From assembly GCF_021917145.1 (NCBI RefSeq), contig NC_061063.1, positions 2,709,575 through 2,773,574 of the forward strand: a stretch of 64,000 nt of DNA. Direction: 5' to 3'. The notes below the pieces were generated by a model, which was given only the letters and a program-made list of their open reading frames with translations, searched no databases and was not told the DNA's origin. Within the stretch, counting starts at the first letter, position 1. Every line of letters begins with the position of its first letter. This document shows positions 38,736 through 52,906 of this stretch, piece after piece. The stretch comes from Hypomesus transpacificus. Its lineage: Eukaryota; Chordata; Actinopteri; Osmeriformes; Osmeridae. A program made the translations under genes and the position numbers.

Positions 38736-39125
38736 ATTTAATATATGCCATTAGTCTTACATGAAGTACCTACATGTACACTAGCTCATGTTCTGATGGA
38801 AGGGTTTTGTTTGTTTTAGTGTAGGACATCACTTGTGCAATGTGCTTTTCTACAGTAAGGAAGAGTTGGCCAACACCAGCTCAGCCTGCCCTGCCTGCCT
38901 GTCATTCCCTGTCCTTCCATTCCCCATAAATACCCTTTCAAGCCTCAACCTTGTCCCATGTTTGGTGTCATGCAATTGGGCCAACTAGCATAACTCTGCC
39001 AAAACTGTTATTTTTCTTTCCCTTATGGAACATTCCGGTCTTCTCTCCCATGCATCCCTCTATAATCCAGTTTCCGTCTTCATCCCCCTCCCCTAACCAC
39101 CGCCTCCTCTGCCTCATCCCTCCAG

Positions 39126-39176
39126 AAGGTGCTCTGTGGTGTCCTGGGCCTGGCAGAGACTTTCCACAAACAACAG
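39126..39176 (+). other. Isolated exon-like segment, unidentified
   Basis: A good pyrimidine tract and acceptor (ctcatccctccag) precede 51 bases that translate to KVLCGVLGLAETFHKQQ, followed by gtgctt as donor. Length and phase (0/0) suit an internal exon, and the translation is helical like the protein fragment at 33.8-34.9 kb. It lies downstream of that gene's stop and poly(A) signals, so it may be a duplicated or displaced exon, part of another gene, or chance. Confidence 0.3.
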
Positions 39177-40373
39177 GTGCTTTCACAACACCTTGGGTTG
39201 GTTGCAAACCGCGGGGTTCCCCGGCAAAACAACAAAGTGTTCTAAAGAGAACCCTGTGGTTCATGTTGAGGATGTTTTCGCTCCTAAGAACTACAGCGGG
39301 TAGATTGAGGAGTTGTTGTTTTTTTAAGTAGGTCAATGTCTTCCTCACATTCCCACCTATGTTCGGGGCTTGTTTTTGTTGCAAAGAGACACCTCCTAAT
39401 TGGTTCAGCAGGGGTTTGAAACAGCATGCGAGGCTTTGTGTGAGCGCACGTGGGTGTGCTAGCGTTTGTAGAATGCAAATGCAGAGCATCCAAGACTACA
39501 GACAGACGACACGCACAGACACATGCTTACAAAGCCACTGTCACACACGTGCAGAGTCACAATGTCATTCTGTGTGTGTGTGTGTGTGTAGGTGTGTGTG
39601 GGGTCGCTCCTCTCTTTCTCTCTCATTCTCTCCCTCTCAGCTTGTGTCACTGATAGTATTATGAGTCAGCGTGTGACAGCCCATGCAGAGGCAGCGCATT
39701 CTGTTACTACTACTTGGGATGGGGGTTTTTTTGTGTTCATTGGTCAGAAAGACTCTCAAGGGGGGGTGATAAGTTGAACATTCTGGAGAGCTGCAGAGTG
39801 GTGGTGAATGAAATCAAATCAGAGCGTGTTGTCTATGTCTTACAAACCTACGCTGGGGAACCCGGAATGTTTCCCTGACTCACCGTGTCTTTTCCAACAT
39901 GGATGAGGTTGACAAGACTGCAATTGAAGAACGGTGTGTGGGTGTGTGTGGGTGTGTGCGCATGTGAATGTGTGTGTGTGTGTGTTCAGCACTAGTAGAG
40001 AGATTGCTCTTCTCAGTGCTCTTGTATAATAACACAGGGCTTTTGATGAGACTCAATGAATTTTAATCAAGTTCTGCAGGGTGTTTCATAGCCCCAAGTC
40101 CCGCTGGGACGAGATCACAAAGAATTTTTAAGTGCAATCTCCCTCTCTCTCTATCTATCTTTCTTTTTCTCTCTCTCTCACTCTCCATTTCTCTGTAACT
40201 CACTTAGTCTCTCTCTCTCTATATATATTTTTTTCTCTGTCTCCTTCTCTCTGGGTTCTGTATCCTCACCAGTTTTCTCTTCCTCTCTGTCCCCCCTCTC
40301 CCCAATGTTTTTTTGTCTCCTTCATTTCTCTCCCCAGCTCTCTTCTCTCTGGCTTGTCTCTCTCTCTCTCTCT

Positions 40374-40377
<4 letters not shown>

Positions 40378-40454
<77 letters not shown>

Positions 40455-40455
40455 T
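40378..40455. repeat. (CT)n microsatellite
   Basis: About 75 bp of perfect CT repeats within a longer pyrimidine-rich stretch (40132-40458). Confidence 0.95.
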
Positions 40456-42783
40456 CTCTGCGAGAATGGCATTATATCCACTCTGGGCGTAATAATCGCT
40501 AAGCCTCTTTCAGTTCTGTGGAGGACAACAACTTTCTCTCCCCAACACAAAGTGAATTGCTACTGAGCGTCACTTCACTGCAGCAAAGCTGCTGAATCTA
40601 TTCCAATTGGCCGTGGTTTGTTTACTTAGCGCCTACCCATTCAATAGGTGCATAATACATATTTCACAGAAGTTACAGTAACTTGGCTAAGTGCCCTAAG
40701 GGTTGAAACATGAAATAAACTTGTGTATTTCTGTTGTTTATCAAGTTGTTCAAACGAATGACTTGTCTTCTTGCATAAGTCCATGTTACAAGAGTATCTA
40801 ACATAAACTGTTACTGTAAAGTAATTCAAATGTTGCAATTTAAGAGTGAGTTGATATTGTCCTTGTCACCCTCCCGGTGTCCTTGTCCTGGATCAGACGT
40901 TCCAGCTGTATGAAAATCCCCGGAAAAGCTTATTCAGAAGAAGAGAATAGAGGAGAAAATAATTAAGAAAAGTCGGACAAAGCAAAACTGCATAGCATCT
41001 GGAGGAGGGGTGAAAGAGTTGAAGGACAGAGAGATGGTTTGAGTGGTATTGTCACTGGTTGGTAGCAGTCTGAAAGGAGAAAGAGAGAGAGAGACAGACA
41101 GAGACAGACAGAGACAGTGGGACAGACAGACAGAGAGAGAGAGAGACAGAGAGAGAGAGACAGAGAGAGAGAGAGGGGGGGGGGGGGGGGGGAGGAGAGA
41201 TACAGTAGTGAGTGAATGGGATGAATGAGGAAAAAAGGACAAAAGGGAGATTTAGCATGCGCCTACCAGTGTGAGAGGGAGAGTGCGCACGAGGAAAAGA
41301 GAGAGAGAGAGAGAGAGAGTCAGAGAGACATACATTCTTTGAATGTCAGCCTGTGATTTGTGGGGCATTGGCTTCATTTCTGTGCTTAGAGTGAGAAGGA
41401 TGGTAAGAGACTGGCAATTATTACTAATGCATAAGGATTAATGGAAGCTATATTAAGGGTGTGTTACAGCGGAGAGAAGGTTGCAGAAAGAACAGGATGT
41501 GTCTGTCGGAAAAGTGTCACTGAGAGAGTTCCACGAATAGTCCTTTTGGCTTTGGACATTGTTCAAAATGAATGTATAATGCATGAGTAGGAATGAGGTG
41601 ACAAAACGTGCTTCGACCAAGGATCGAATGGTGCTGTTGTTTCCTGTTTCAAAAGTGTTCCCCTGCGGATTTGCAGAAAGTTTGTGTTTGTTTTAAGGTC
41701 GAATTGTGGGGATCAGCGCAAATTGAAAGTTCTGCATGTCTAAACACAACTCACCTGGCTCCATTTCCCTGCCTCCAGTGGAAGTGAACACACATTGAGA
41801 CGTCACTGATTCAAGGCCTCACCTTGTGTGTGCTTACATTGAGTCAGAGCAGGTTGAGGACAGCACTGCCGTATCTGTGGAGAGAGGAAGCTATGGTCGT
41901 ACTGTCGTGTAAACCACAGACTGTTCCTTGTCACCAACCACGGTACACCTCTAGCTCTTGATGATCTATACAATGTGATGTTGTATAGATATGCAAGCAT
42001 CTGTTCAATGTGAACTTATACGAGTACAAGAAGCTACTTTAAATTGTCAAGAAGCATCCTAAGATTACCATAGAAACAGCTCACAGTTGGTTTCTTCCTG
42101 CCTGTGTCTTCCCATAGACACACACACGTAAAGTTGTTCGCCAAACCATCTTAAAAACATCACCTTGTAGCCAGTAAACTGATAGAAATAGGATGACCTA
42201 TCCCAATTGAAAGGAAAGAAATTTGCACACACAATAATAACAAATACTTTATTAAATAATGCATCACTCTTGCCTTTTTCATGCGGTGTAATACAGTATG
42301 ATAATAAATAATATGATTCATTGAATATGAAAATTCTGACATTGGTAATCTTTTCCCGCTCTTTTCTCTTCTGCAACCTTCACACAGGGCTGGGAAACGC
42401 ACCCCTCCCAGTCGATCCCGGTCTCCTGAGTACGGATTACTGATACCACTCTCCTGTTCTCCCTCTGCCACTTACTACCACTAATTAAACTGTTCATTCA
42501 CACTCTGTCCTGTGTGAGGTTTTGTTTGCTGCTTGCCACCGCACCAAACCTGCTGGTACTCTGCAAGTGTCTTAAAATAACATAAAAGGTTTTTTCCAGT
42601 TCAGCAGAATTACAGCCCTTAAACACACACCTACATGGTGTGTGTTCGTGTCAGAGTGAGTGTTAGTCACACGTGGGAAAATGCAGAAAAGGAAGGAAGC
42701 CAGGCAGGCAGACACAGCGACAAGACAGCAAAGACAGACAATGTAGCATGACTCTTTATTAGTCAGACCAGGCTGTAACTTAA

Positions 42784-43028
42784 CCCGTGTGTTATCTTCG
42801 GGTCATTGTGACCCTTCAGTCATTGTGACCCCCCCACGTGTTGCGACAACTTTACCTCATACAAAAATAAAGTGAAGCGTTTTCTTTTAACCGTCAGGCT
42901 GTCTCACACCCCCCACAGCGCAAAGGTTAAGAAAATGCTTTTTGTTTTTGTATTGGGTAAAGTTGTCGCAGCACAACAATGGGTCGTTGTGAACCTCGGG
43001 TCATTGTGACCCGAAGGCAGCACAAGGG
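42784..43028. mobile_element. Non-autonomous piggyBac-type element (245 bp)
   Basis: The element is bounded by TTAA on both sides (42780-42783 and 43029-43032). It begins cccgtgtgttatcttcgggt and ends gaaggcagcacaaggg; these ends are extended inverted repeats of about 30 bases (ggtcattgtgacc is shared). TTAA target sites with ends beginning CCC are the piggyBac hallmark. There is no transposase frame. The inner part includes a second imperfect inverted pair (gttgcgacaactttac against gtaaagttgtcgca), so much of the element is palindromic. Confidence 0.8.
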
Positions 43029-44999
43029 TTAAGAGCACTGGCAACACTCTCATCGTCATATCCATAGAGAGACTGCCAGTTCCCATGGTGCACCAGGGCA
43101 ACACACAGTACAGAGGAATGAGCCAATCTTGATACGTCATTTGCCAGTTCCATCCCAATCACGTACATGGTATCATCTCCTGCAAGGCAACACACTCTCT
43201 CCTTCCAGCCACTCTCTTGTGACGCCTGATTAACACACACACACACCATCTGTTGAACCAGAAGTCTGAAGCTGTTCCATCCAATCTGAAATACTAATTT
43301 AAAACATTCATTTTTATAATTCTGTGTCATTGAACTAATTGTTAGGCCCAAGACAATGACTCCTTTAACCTCACCTGTTTTTTGTTGTCGTTGATGTTGT
43401 CGTTTCAGAATTCAGGAAATCCAAACAAGCCAACAGAAATGGAACACTTGGAAAGTAAACATTTGCAAACCTTTAAGTTACTTTATTCCAAAGCCTCATA
43501 CATCTTTCCTGGTTCGCTTGCTACCTTCGCCCCCTTGTGGGCAAATGTAGTACCTTCTCCAAACAGACCAACTAGATCAACGACATCAAAACATCCACGG
43601 AGTTAAGTGCTTTCGAATCCCAAAATATCACATAAAATACAACTTCTGGACATGCTGTTCTAAAAAGACTGTAGAGGGCTTGGGGCTCATGTCTTCATTA
43701 TGACCATTTGAGACACTGTCTATTCTATATTCTAAGATCAGATACAAAAGTTCAGGTTTCAATGTCATTAACATTTTATGTGCATCTTTGAGTAAATCCC
43801 CAAAACTCAAACTAAATTGTCCTCAACAGCAGTGTCTCAGTATATTTAGTCTCAGTGTATTTAGCTCAAATCAAAATGTTGGAATATTCAGAAAATATAT
43901 ATAATACTGAAAGGCCCCAAACTGGAGAATACAGAAATTCTACCCTAGACCTTAACAAAGACAACACCTTGAGCTCTGGACTTTCCCAGAACATCAAGGA
44001 CTATGAGTGTATTCTAGAATTCTTTCATTACAATCATGCAGTGGAGGGTATGCTGTAGTGTCCTATACCGTGAGTAACAAGGACAGAGAGAGATCATGTG
44101 TGTCGATTACTACACTCTAGGTGAAATGGTACGGCCGTTCTCCTGACAGAATCGGCGGATGACAGGATGACGTGTCGTAGGATCACTTGACCAGTAAAAG
44201 TCAAACAAACATGGTATACGATAGACAATCATGTCCCGTAGAGGCACATAGAATAGAACATCTGCAGTCTTTGCAGAGTTCAGTGATCAACTTAACCCCA
44301 AAAACGGAAAATAGCAATATATACCATTTCACAACATCATGAAACTTGAAACCAAAACATCCCATAAATAAAGCTTCTTTTGCACAATATCTAGTTATAC
44401 GTTACAACTCAATTTTTTTAACTCTTCAGCAACAATGACTGAGTGACGGCCTTAAAAACTTGACAACATCCATAACACAACACTTTGCAAGTTACTGTGG
44501 TTAAAACAATCTTCTGTGTTCTATACTCCATATTCACATTCAGAACACGTTTTCTGAGAATAAGAGTTCAAAACCAACAACCATCAGACGTCTTCCCCGA
44601 CCCTGCCAGTCTGCTCCATCCTGAGTGGGGTTTCAATCCGAGCCCTTATCTGATGAAGCCCAAAAGCACAGTTCTGGACAACTAGGGTTGAATCCCAAAC
44701 AAACTTTGAGAAACGACTCTCATTGCTGCAGATCGCACGGGATAGGCTTGACCCGGGCAAGTTTCCTCTTCCTGTTACATCTACTTAGATCGTTGTCTTT
44801 GTTGCGGTGCATGTGCATGTGTCTCGACTAAGTGTCATTTGGGCTCTGTATAGCACTTTGTGACCAAAAATAAATAAAAATAAAGTAGTTTGCGGTGAAA
44901 TGGGTAAAACTTCACAAAAAAGGTATTCAAATGAGGGGACACATCCCATATGGTGATTATTTTGCAGGCAGGTTTTGTAGAAATGAGAGTTCGGCACTA

Positions 45000-47693
45000 T
45001 TATCTGGCTCCCCTGCGCTGGACAACAATTGTTCCGGCCACAATATCGTACACAGTCCTGTTGTGCTGGAAGAAGAGCAGGGTGATGAAGACGGGGAAGA
45101 GGAAGGCGATGGAGAAGTTCTTGTTGAGAGCTCGCACCGTGGACCTGTGGGATGGACACATACAACAGTCAAACACCATCAAACTCATTCAACTAACGGC
45201 ATCTCGTAGAAAGCTATGGAACATTGGGAGTGCCGGACGTTTGTGAAAAATCTGTAACGCAAGTACACACAGTCACACGGACATACCAACCGCATTACAC
45301 CTGCTTCTCGCCCTGGTGCTACTAGAACGCCGTCATAATGACACCTCCGAATCAACAGTAGAGACGGACGGAGAGCATCACTTACGCAGATAGTGTGACG
45401 TTTGAGGCGGGGACTACCAGAACCCGGTTGGGTCGCACCAGGACCGAGGTGTCGCAGGTGACCACTCGTAAGCCCAGGAGGAACTTCCCTGGCGTGGCCC
45501 CGCCCGCTCCCCAGACGCAGATGATCTGATGGGACAAGATAGTATTTGGATTGTCATTGTATACTCGTGTCAAATGCTGAACAGAACATTCAACAGAATA
45601 CCCTGCGGGGTACGTTCCAACCCTGTTCCTGCAGAGAAACCCTCTCGTAAGCCAGGTGTAACCTGGGACAGTAGCTTTCTAGGAACAGGGTTGGGCAGCC
45701 CTGGTGTTGAGTTACATAAACTGTGGCACAACTGTGGCACAGTCAGACTCCCGACTGCTTTGTGACCACATCATCGATGTCAGTAGTTCTCAAATTGTGC
45801 CCCCCCCCCCCCCCCCCCCCCCCCAAGGGATGCACAGAAAAGAGAGCGTACGTTCCAGGAAGATCCAATTATTCCGATTTCCAGGTTTATAAAAGTCATT
45901 TGAGACACCCCCCTCCCTCCCCCCCCCTCCCCCCTTTCGCAGTCACCCAACGAGCTCACACCAGACTGACTTCATCCCAGGTAAATATGATGAGAGTCTT
46001 GCATCATGTTTCCCAGTGGGGAGGAAGAAAAAATAAACCTGGCTCCTGATACAGCCGTGATGGCTTCCCCTCCGCTCCTCCTCTCTGACGGCACACTTGT
46101 CTCCCTCCACCTCTAGGACCTCAGCCTGAACTGACTGCTCGTTCGGTGAACCAGAGTCGTCGTTGTTCTCTCGCTGTTCTCATTCACAGCAGACAAGCGC
46201 TCTCTTCCAGGGAGCACCACACAGCGTGCACATGAGTGCACAAACATGGTCGTCATCACGATGATGCAACGATGGAGAGATAGAACCATGGGGCCCGAGG
46301 GATTTAGAAATACACAAAAAAACGGCTAGAAAGAAAGTAAATAATCTGATCCTAAATGTGCAAAACGAGTAAAGTATAAGTAAAAACAGAGTTGGCATAC
46401 TATAGGTCTCCACTACAGTAGGACACTGACGATAACCTTGTGAAGAGCAATTCCCACCTCATAAAAGCACACCAGTATTCTGTAGACCAGGGCTACCGCC
46501 ATCATCTTCTGGAGGTCTTCCATGGACGTGTTCTCGTCGATCTCTTCCACGATGAAGTGGGTGATAAACTTGGCGATGTCCCTTCAAAGCAAAACGTAGA
46601 GGCACAGATCCCAGTTGATTAACATTAATTATTACTGTCAGAGTCGAAACCTGCTAAATAACGAATTTGGGAGGAAAACCCAGAGTGTTGGTTCCATGAT
46701 ACACGCGTCAATCCACAGCACTTGGAGACTTTCCAGTTACCATCCATAAAACCACAAGAACAGGCTGTATGAACAATCTATAAAACAATGTGAAATTGTC
46801 AAGCACATTCACTCACTTCATTCCACTGAGGTGCATGATCCACAGGACTATGGTGGCCTTCACACAGAACAGTATGAAGAAGTCCACCATCTCTGCCAGG
46901 AATCTGTGAAGGGGAGTGGGTATCATGTACTCCCGACCTGAGAGAGGGATATGAGACGTAATCACTCAGGTAAAAGTCAATTGGCAAACTGCATGCTAGA
47001 GCTAGATTAAGGATAGACTTCCCCTGCCCTATATCAATGGTTATACACACGTTTGATTGGAACGTACTTTTTGGACGTTGGAAGGGTTTGGGAGGGGAAA
47101 TTGTGCGAAGGATATAGGTTAAGTAGTTTAAGTCGATTAACAGTTTTTTCTTAAGCGGTGCATGTGACTTCAACCAACAATATCTTAGCGAGCGAGGGGC
47201 TCCCTTTCAAACAAGAGGCTCATAAAAGTATATTTCAACAAGAGTATTGTCGCAACTAGCTTTGCTAAGATAAGTAAACAACGTTGTCGTTTGATAACGT
47301 ACCTGCTTGGGGTGCGTTCCCATCCTGCTGCTGTTGCACTGGCCTTGCATTATTAGGCGGCGTCGGGGTTCCAAGGTCCGGCTGGACCCCTGTGCCTGGT
47401 GCGGGGAAACTGAAAGGGTAGGGATAGTTGGGGTACAAGTTCCGGCCGTCGAAAGCCGTTTGTCCGGCAGGTTGGTTGCCTGGGAATGGGATACTGCAAG
47501 GTGGTGGAAATGGAAACGCAGACAGAGCCATCCAGCTTTGCCAGTTTGAATACCCCCAGTAGTAGTGCCACATCCATTCCTGCAACTTTGCGCAGTATTC
47601 AGTTGTGCTAACGCAAGCGTTTTGTTGTTGGGGTTCCTTTTCTTCGTTTTCTGTCGAAATAGGCCGAACCCCAGCTGTAGTACCCGTGTCCAT
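45000..47693 (-). CDS. fam8a1: FAM8A1, RDD-domain ER membrane protein of the HRD1 complex
   Basis: Five coding exons on the minus strand (47303-47693, 46817-46937, 46458-46581, 45386-45525, 45000-45144) join in frame to a 306-residue protein. The N-terminal part (about 1-130) is proline-rich and hydrophilic, with a tryptophan- and tyrosine-rich patch (EWMWHYYWGYSNWQSW) that matches the family. The rest is an RDD domain with hydrophobic segments near 148-167, 195-217 and 269-285, and the strongly conserved CVWGAGGATPGKFLLGLRVV and TVYDIVAGTIVV. Mammalian FAM8A1 binds HRD1 at the ER membrane and helps assemble the ubiquitin-ligase complex for ER-associated degradation. This protein is shorter than the human one, mainly in the variable N-terminal region. 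The start codon (47693) fits a compact first exon, and no frame break was seen. Identity is firm from the C-terminal half. Confidence 0.95.
45800..45824. repeat. Poly-C tract in a fam8a1 intron
   Basis: A run of about 25 C lies in the fam8a1 intron between coding exons 4 and 3. A second C-rich stretch lies at 45908-45936. Exact length is likely unreliable. Confidence 0.85.
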
Positions 47694-49141
47694 GTCTGAC
47701 CCAATTCTAAATCTTACCTAGCAAATCTCTTCAGTCGTCCTTTCCCTATCTGCTAATCTTATTTCGTCTTCCTCCATACTAAAGATAAGGCTAACTAACT
47801 GTGAAAGGTACCATTGCAGCAGTCAAAACAGGAAGACCCGGAACGAACATCCGCTTAGATTTGTAGTCTGGAATCAATGCTGCATATTGTAAATGAACTC
47901 AAAGCTAAAATATATTAAGGCTATAATCGTAAATTAAAATTATATTATACAACACAATACGTCTTTTCTCTGTATGCATCCGTTTGTGAAATACCACACC
48001 CCTTTAATTTCTTAATAATGGTAGGGTCCTAAAGCTTGTTAAAGGAACAGTTCAGAAGATTATCCCTTTGATATAATAAATGTTAATATTACATATATAT
48101 ATAGCTGCAAGCAACAATTGCGGATGTCTCCTCAAAATTGCACAATATTGTAAAATGGACATATTAGAGGGTTACACTTAACTGTCTGCGGACAAAAGAA
48201 GCGTAAAAGTACATTTCACCCTGCCGATTTCTAAATGTCTTACTTTGAACCACTTCCAGGGTTGACGCCACGCTCTAGCAAACAACGCCACAGATAGGCT
48301 ACTGTCAAATAAGCAAAGTGTGTTTTCGTGAGTTCACTTGGTGAGTAAAGTGCATTGGAATGCAATGTCAAATGCAGTCTCACAATATCAATATAAATAC
48401 AACTTTTACACACATGATGCAAGACATCCATGCCAGTGCCAATTCCATCCATCTGTGCCAAATTTCAAAACGTCTTACCAAGGAGAACTTGAGTTATTGT
48501 GCCAAATAGGTTACTAGAATAAAATAAGAATATTAACAAACACAATAGGCTTCGTCCTGAAGGAGGAATCCTACTGCATGTCAATTTATTGTCCAGGAAC
48601 GGCCTACAGAGCACTCAACATTATTGTGGCGTTTTGGATATGCAGTACGTCTCGTCCACCACAAGGGAGTAACATTGTATCACAGAAATAGTGTACAACA
48701 GTGGAATTTCATTCCACAGTTGTTTGTTGATTATCGTTATACTTTTTAGAGTGGACAGCTTTAAAGTATTCTCTCGCCTTTATAGTATTCTAGATGGATG
48801 TGCTTCGGTGTATTATATCCTATAGACTACCTTGATTGTGTAAATAACATCATATAATGTAAGTCATTTTATATCTTAGATTAATACAAATTGTGTAGGA
48901 CATTACAACACATGTTCAGAGGTCATTTTTCGGTAAATCAATTCATGGTTTCTCTTAAGAACACTTATTGACCAAATGTAAGTCCTGTTACATCTGTAAT
49001 TATGTAGCTGTGTGAACTTATGGACAATCCCTACCAGCTAAGGGTCATTGGGGTCACAAATTGTCTACCAAAACAGAACCGGAAACAGATTTCGGATACC
49101 TGTAGGTATGGTTGGTCAGCTGTTGTGGAGTTATTCTTGAC

Positions 49142-49256
<115 letters not shown>

Positions 49257-52200
49257 AGTGTTTTGTCTTTCACTCCCTCTTTCTATCTTTCTCTCTCTCT
49301 CTTTCTCTCTCTCTCGATCAGAGTGGGCAGGGTCTGTATTTGCTGACAGGGCTGACCCCAGTCTGTGAGCTGGGTGTCAGGTCTGGCTGGCCTAATGACA
49401 GTGCTGCCCTCTGAATGGGCCCAGTGAGGCGGAGCACAATCACCCCCCCGGTGAGTGTGATCCCCAACGACAGACCAATGGGTGACTGGGCCAAAAATAA
49501 TCAGGGCCAAATAAAAGCTGTGGCCAGCAAACGCTGACCCCCAATGGTGGGGGATTACAGTTAGGTGGGGGAGTTTGTGTGTGTGTGTGTGTGTGCACGT
49601 GTGTGAATTGTCCAGCCTCATCTGCCATTTAGTGCTGTACTGATTGTACCACTCAGTTGATTACTTCTTCTTCCATGAAATACTTTCCATTGGCAACCAC
49701 TGTTACAGACAAGTTATGTTTAACATTGCTTTATTTGGGTCAGTCTTTCCTGAGACAGCTGCTAAGAAAGCTTCGACCGAACAGTACAACACATCCTAAT
49801 CCCAACCGACAACAGAGCAAAACACTGACTTCCGTTTAACATTTGCCATATCTGCTATGGATACCTATTAGGGTCACAGTTATTGGTCTCATGCATTCAG
49901 TGACAAGGCATGTGTGTGGCCAGAGACCAATGTATTCAAAAGACTTTAGGTGTTATCTGGATAACCTTGAACTCTATGTTTTGTCAAGACAGATGCTCTT
50001 CCGGGAGGCATGGTGCAGACAGATCCTTCCGAGGGTGCCAATTGCAATGTAAGACGTTCCATACCTTGCAGAGAGCGGAATTTTACAGAAAATAGCCGTC
50101 AGTGCTTGTTTATGATTGGTCGACAGTCAGATATTTGGCTCTGAGACTTGAGGGTTTAGGTTGGTTTTTGACTTCTCTGTCATGGATTGTAAAAAAGGCT
50201 GTGTAAAGAAACTGTATGTTATTTATTTTCTATTTGGCATACTGCAGGTCCAAGAAAAAACCTCAGGTGTCCATCTGGCTTGTCAGACCTCCTTGGCTGA
50301 TAGGTGACCCATTGATCTCCTTCAATATTCTTATAACAAGAATATTTTCTTCCATTGCATGAGTTTTGCTTATACCATAAACTTTCATCGGCCACTGGAC
50401 CAAAAAGCTTCCTTCAAAGCTCATGCAAATTGTACCTTGAACCATTCAAAATGTAATTGTGAAGTTCAACTTTCCTGATGTTTATGTCCAATGTTTAAGT
50501 CTAATGATACCCATGACCCTCATTTGGTAGGAATTCAGCCATATCTTCAGAGTAAACATCAATGCCACCCAAGAATTGCCAAATACTTTTACAAAAAACA
50601 GTGACAACTAGGGAGTGAATACCTTTTCAATTAATCATGCAGATAAATGATGCAGTCAAAAAGCTTGCTAATGGCAAAAAATGCCTAGGAAGGTATTTGT
50701 ATATACTGTATTTCTGCATATCGGAAGTGCTTGTTTTTCAGATGGATAACTTTGGTTGAACTGTTCATTGGGTTTTTTTAGGGACCAATTCTATAATCAT
50801 GCTTTTTTTTCCTTTTGGCTGAGCTGCTAACTTGTCAAACTACACTATTTAATCTCTTCTCATGAGACACAGAGACAAAGTTCAGTGACTTTGCCTACAT
50901 GGAATGTATTCAAGGGTCATGTTAAAGGAGCTGACCAAAGCTCCTTAGACAGGCTATGGGTGAGAAGGTGTGCGTGGTGACTGGCAGTTACCATGAGTGA
51001 GGTCAGGTGATGCAGTATTGTTCCTTCCAAATGAGATTCCTATACACAGTGTGTCGTTCATATTTGCTGAAACTCTTTTAAAATCTAAAATTTTGTGTAT
51101 GATATTCATGACTACAATAATGTATTATGTACCTTCCTACCTTAAAGGAGTCATTACTTTATTGCATATTTGATGAACAGCATAAATTAAGTCATTTTAC
51201 ATTTATGTTGACGAGTTGTCTAAACAACCATTGTTATTCAATTAACAGAAAACAGACAGTACATGTTTGACAGGCAAAAAAAACTAAACATGACAATCTA
51301 TAGCTGCTGGCACTATTTATAATAACTATTTATAATAACAGTATGTTTGGTTCAAACCTGTGTAGATATCTATGACAACATTTGTACATAGGATATGAAA
51401 TTCAAAATGTTCAAGCCTGTCCAGGAAGAGTTGGTTACATTACATCTGTAGAGTGGAACACAGAACCAGTGTGTGAGGAGCGTGGCAAATATATGTTTTT
51501 ACCAAACTCACCCCCCTCTTCTTACACCTTCAATACTTCCATCTATTTCTCTTTCTTTCCTCTTCCCACTAATTCCCTCTCTGCCTCCTTGTCTGTCTTC
51601 TCAGTACATCCCCCCCCCCTCCCTTCCCTCCAGCCCCTGCCCCTGTTCTTCTCACATTCCACAGGCTCTCCTGCTTTCATCCACCACTTTCTTCTCCTCC
51701 TCTGTTCTGGCTTTTCCGTCCAGTAACACCCCCCCCCCCCACACACACACACACACACAACCCTTTTTTTACTTTTTTTACTCTCCTCCAGAGGAAAAGA
51801 GCTGACACTTGACCCAGTGTTAAGTCTCCTCTGACTCACATGGACTCCCTAGTTCTCCCTTCTGCTTTCTCCAGACACGAAAATAGGTTACCTCATGAGA
51901 AAAAGCTGAATCAGGCAGGACATTTGACCACACAGTCTCTGAGCACTTTATTCATCCATTCCATTTTCAGTTAAAGTGGAACTTTGGAGCCGCTGACCCC
52001 AATAGGAAAACATGGTGCTCCTATGGTTCCATGAATCTTGGTTGAAAAGGTTATAGTGACGTTTGGGCAGCTTTCTTTTTAAAACTGGCAAAGCCCTGTT
52101 GACAAGGGAGTTGTAGAAAGGTCATCTTGTGAGTGATGGCTTCCTCCTTCCTCTGGCCTATCACAGGCTCTCTTGTTATCTTTCCCCTCCATTGAGAGGA

Positions 52201-52906
52201 AGTGCGTGCCGTGTACCGTATGCTCCCAAGTGTCCGTCGGGGAGAGTGTTCCGACAGCCTATTGTTTTCACGGAACATGTAGTGGCTAAAGTCAAGAACT
52301 TATTTTGATGGGAGGTTTGGATTTTGAACTCAGTCGGTGATTTCATCTGTCGTGGAGGATAGTTAGAACTGCAAGGCAAATCGTTTGTGACCCTGCAATG
52401 TGTTTGTGAGTGAGCTCATCCATTGTCGGCTGTCTGGGAATTTCTAGGCGACACAGTTTTGAAAATTAGCTTAAGGAAAACAGATATTTAGCTCAACGCA
52501 GTACTTTTACCGTCGGTCATTGATAGAAAATAGTACGTTCCAAATGAAATAGGAGACAGACGAACACAACAGCCTGACCTATGGTACTCTCCATCTCTGA
52601 GACCTCAACACACCTGCAGCAGAAGGTCACAGCTGTGTCTTGAAGGACAGACCTAAACAAAGCAGTGTTCTCCATAACATCCCACTAGATTTCTCAAATT
52701 CTCGCTCTCTTCAACAGCTAGACAAAACCCCACATTGTTGACCCAAAGTGACTTCTTCCTCCGATTGCACTGTGCATTCTGACGGCAGACAATGGTGAGA
52801 TAGTGGCTCTACTGGGAACTCTACTACTGTTGTCATTTATGGACTAGGTTTTCGTTTGTGTACGATACTTCATGTCACAATGTGCTCTTTATGTGTGAGC
52901 ATATTT

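Larger units (their letters stand above)
37727..44999. other. Intergenic region with repeats, no recognised gene
   Basis: Between the IFI44-like gene and fam8a1 no complete gene could be built. The region contains a SINE head with a fold-back end (37964-38052), a diverged tandem duplication (about 38064-38305 and 38475-38735), one exon-like piece (39126-39176), CT arrays (40132-40455), GA-rich sequence (41080-41320), and a piggyBac-type element (42784-43028). The part after about 43480 may include the 3' UTR of fam8a1, because the first minus-strand AATAAA that I noticed downstream of its stop is at 43482-43487. Confidence 0.5.

Noticed and set aside
42990..43250. Minus-strand frame containing GDDTMYVIGMELANDVSR
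   Set aside because: It is somewhat protein-like, but it runs into the end of the piggyBac-type element, has no clear splice borders, and was not recognised.
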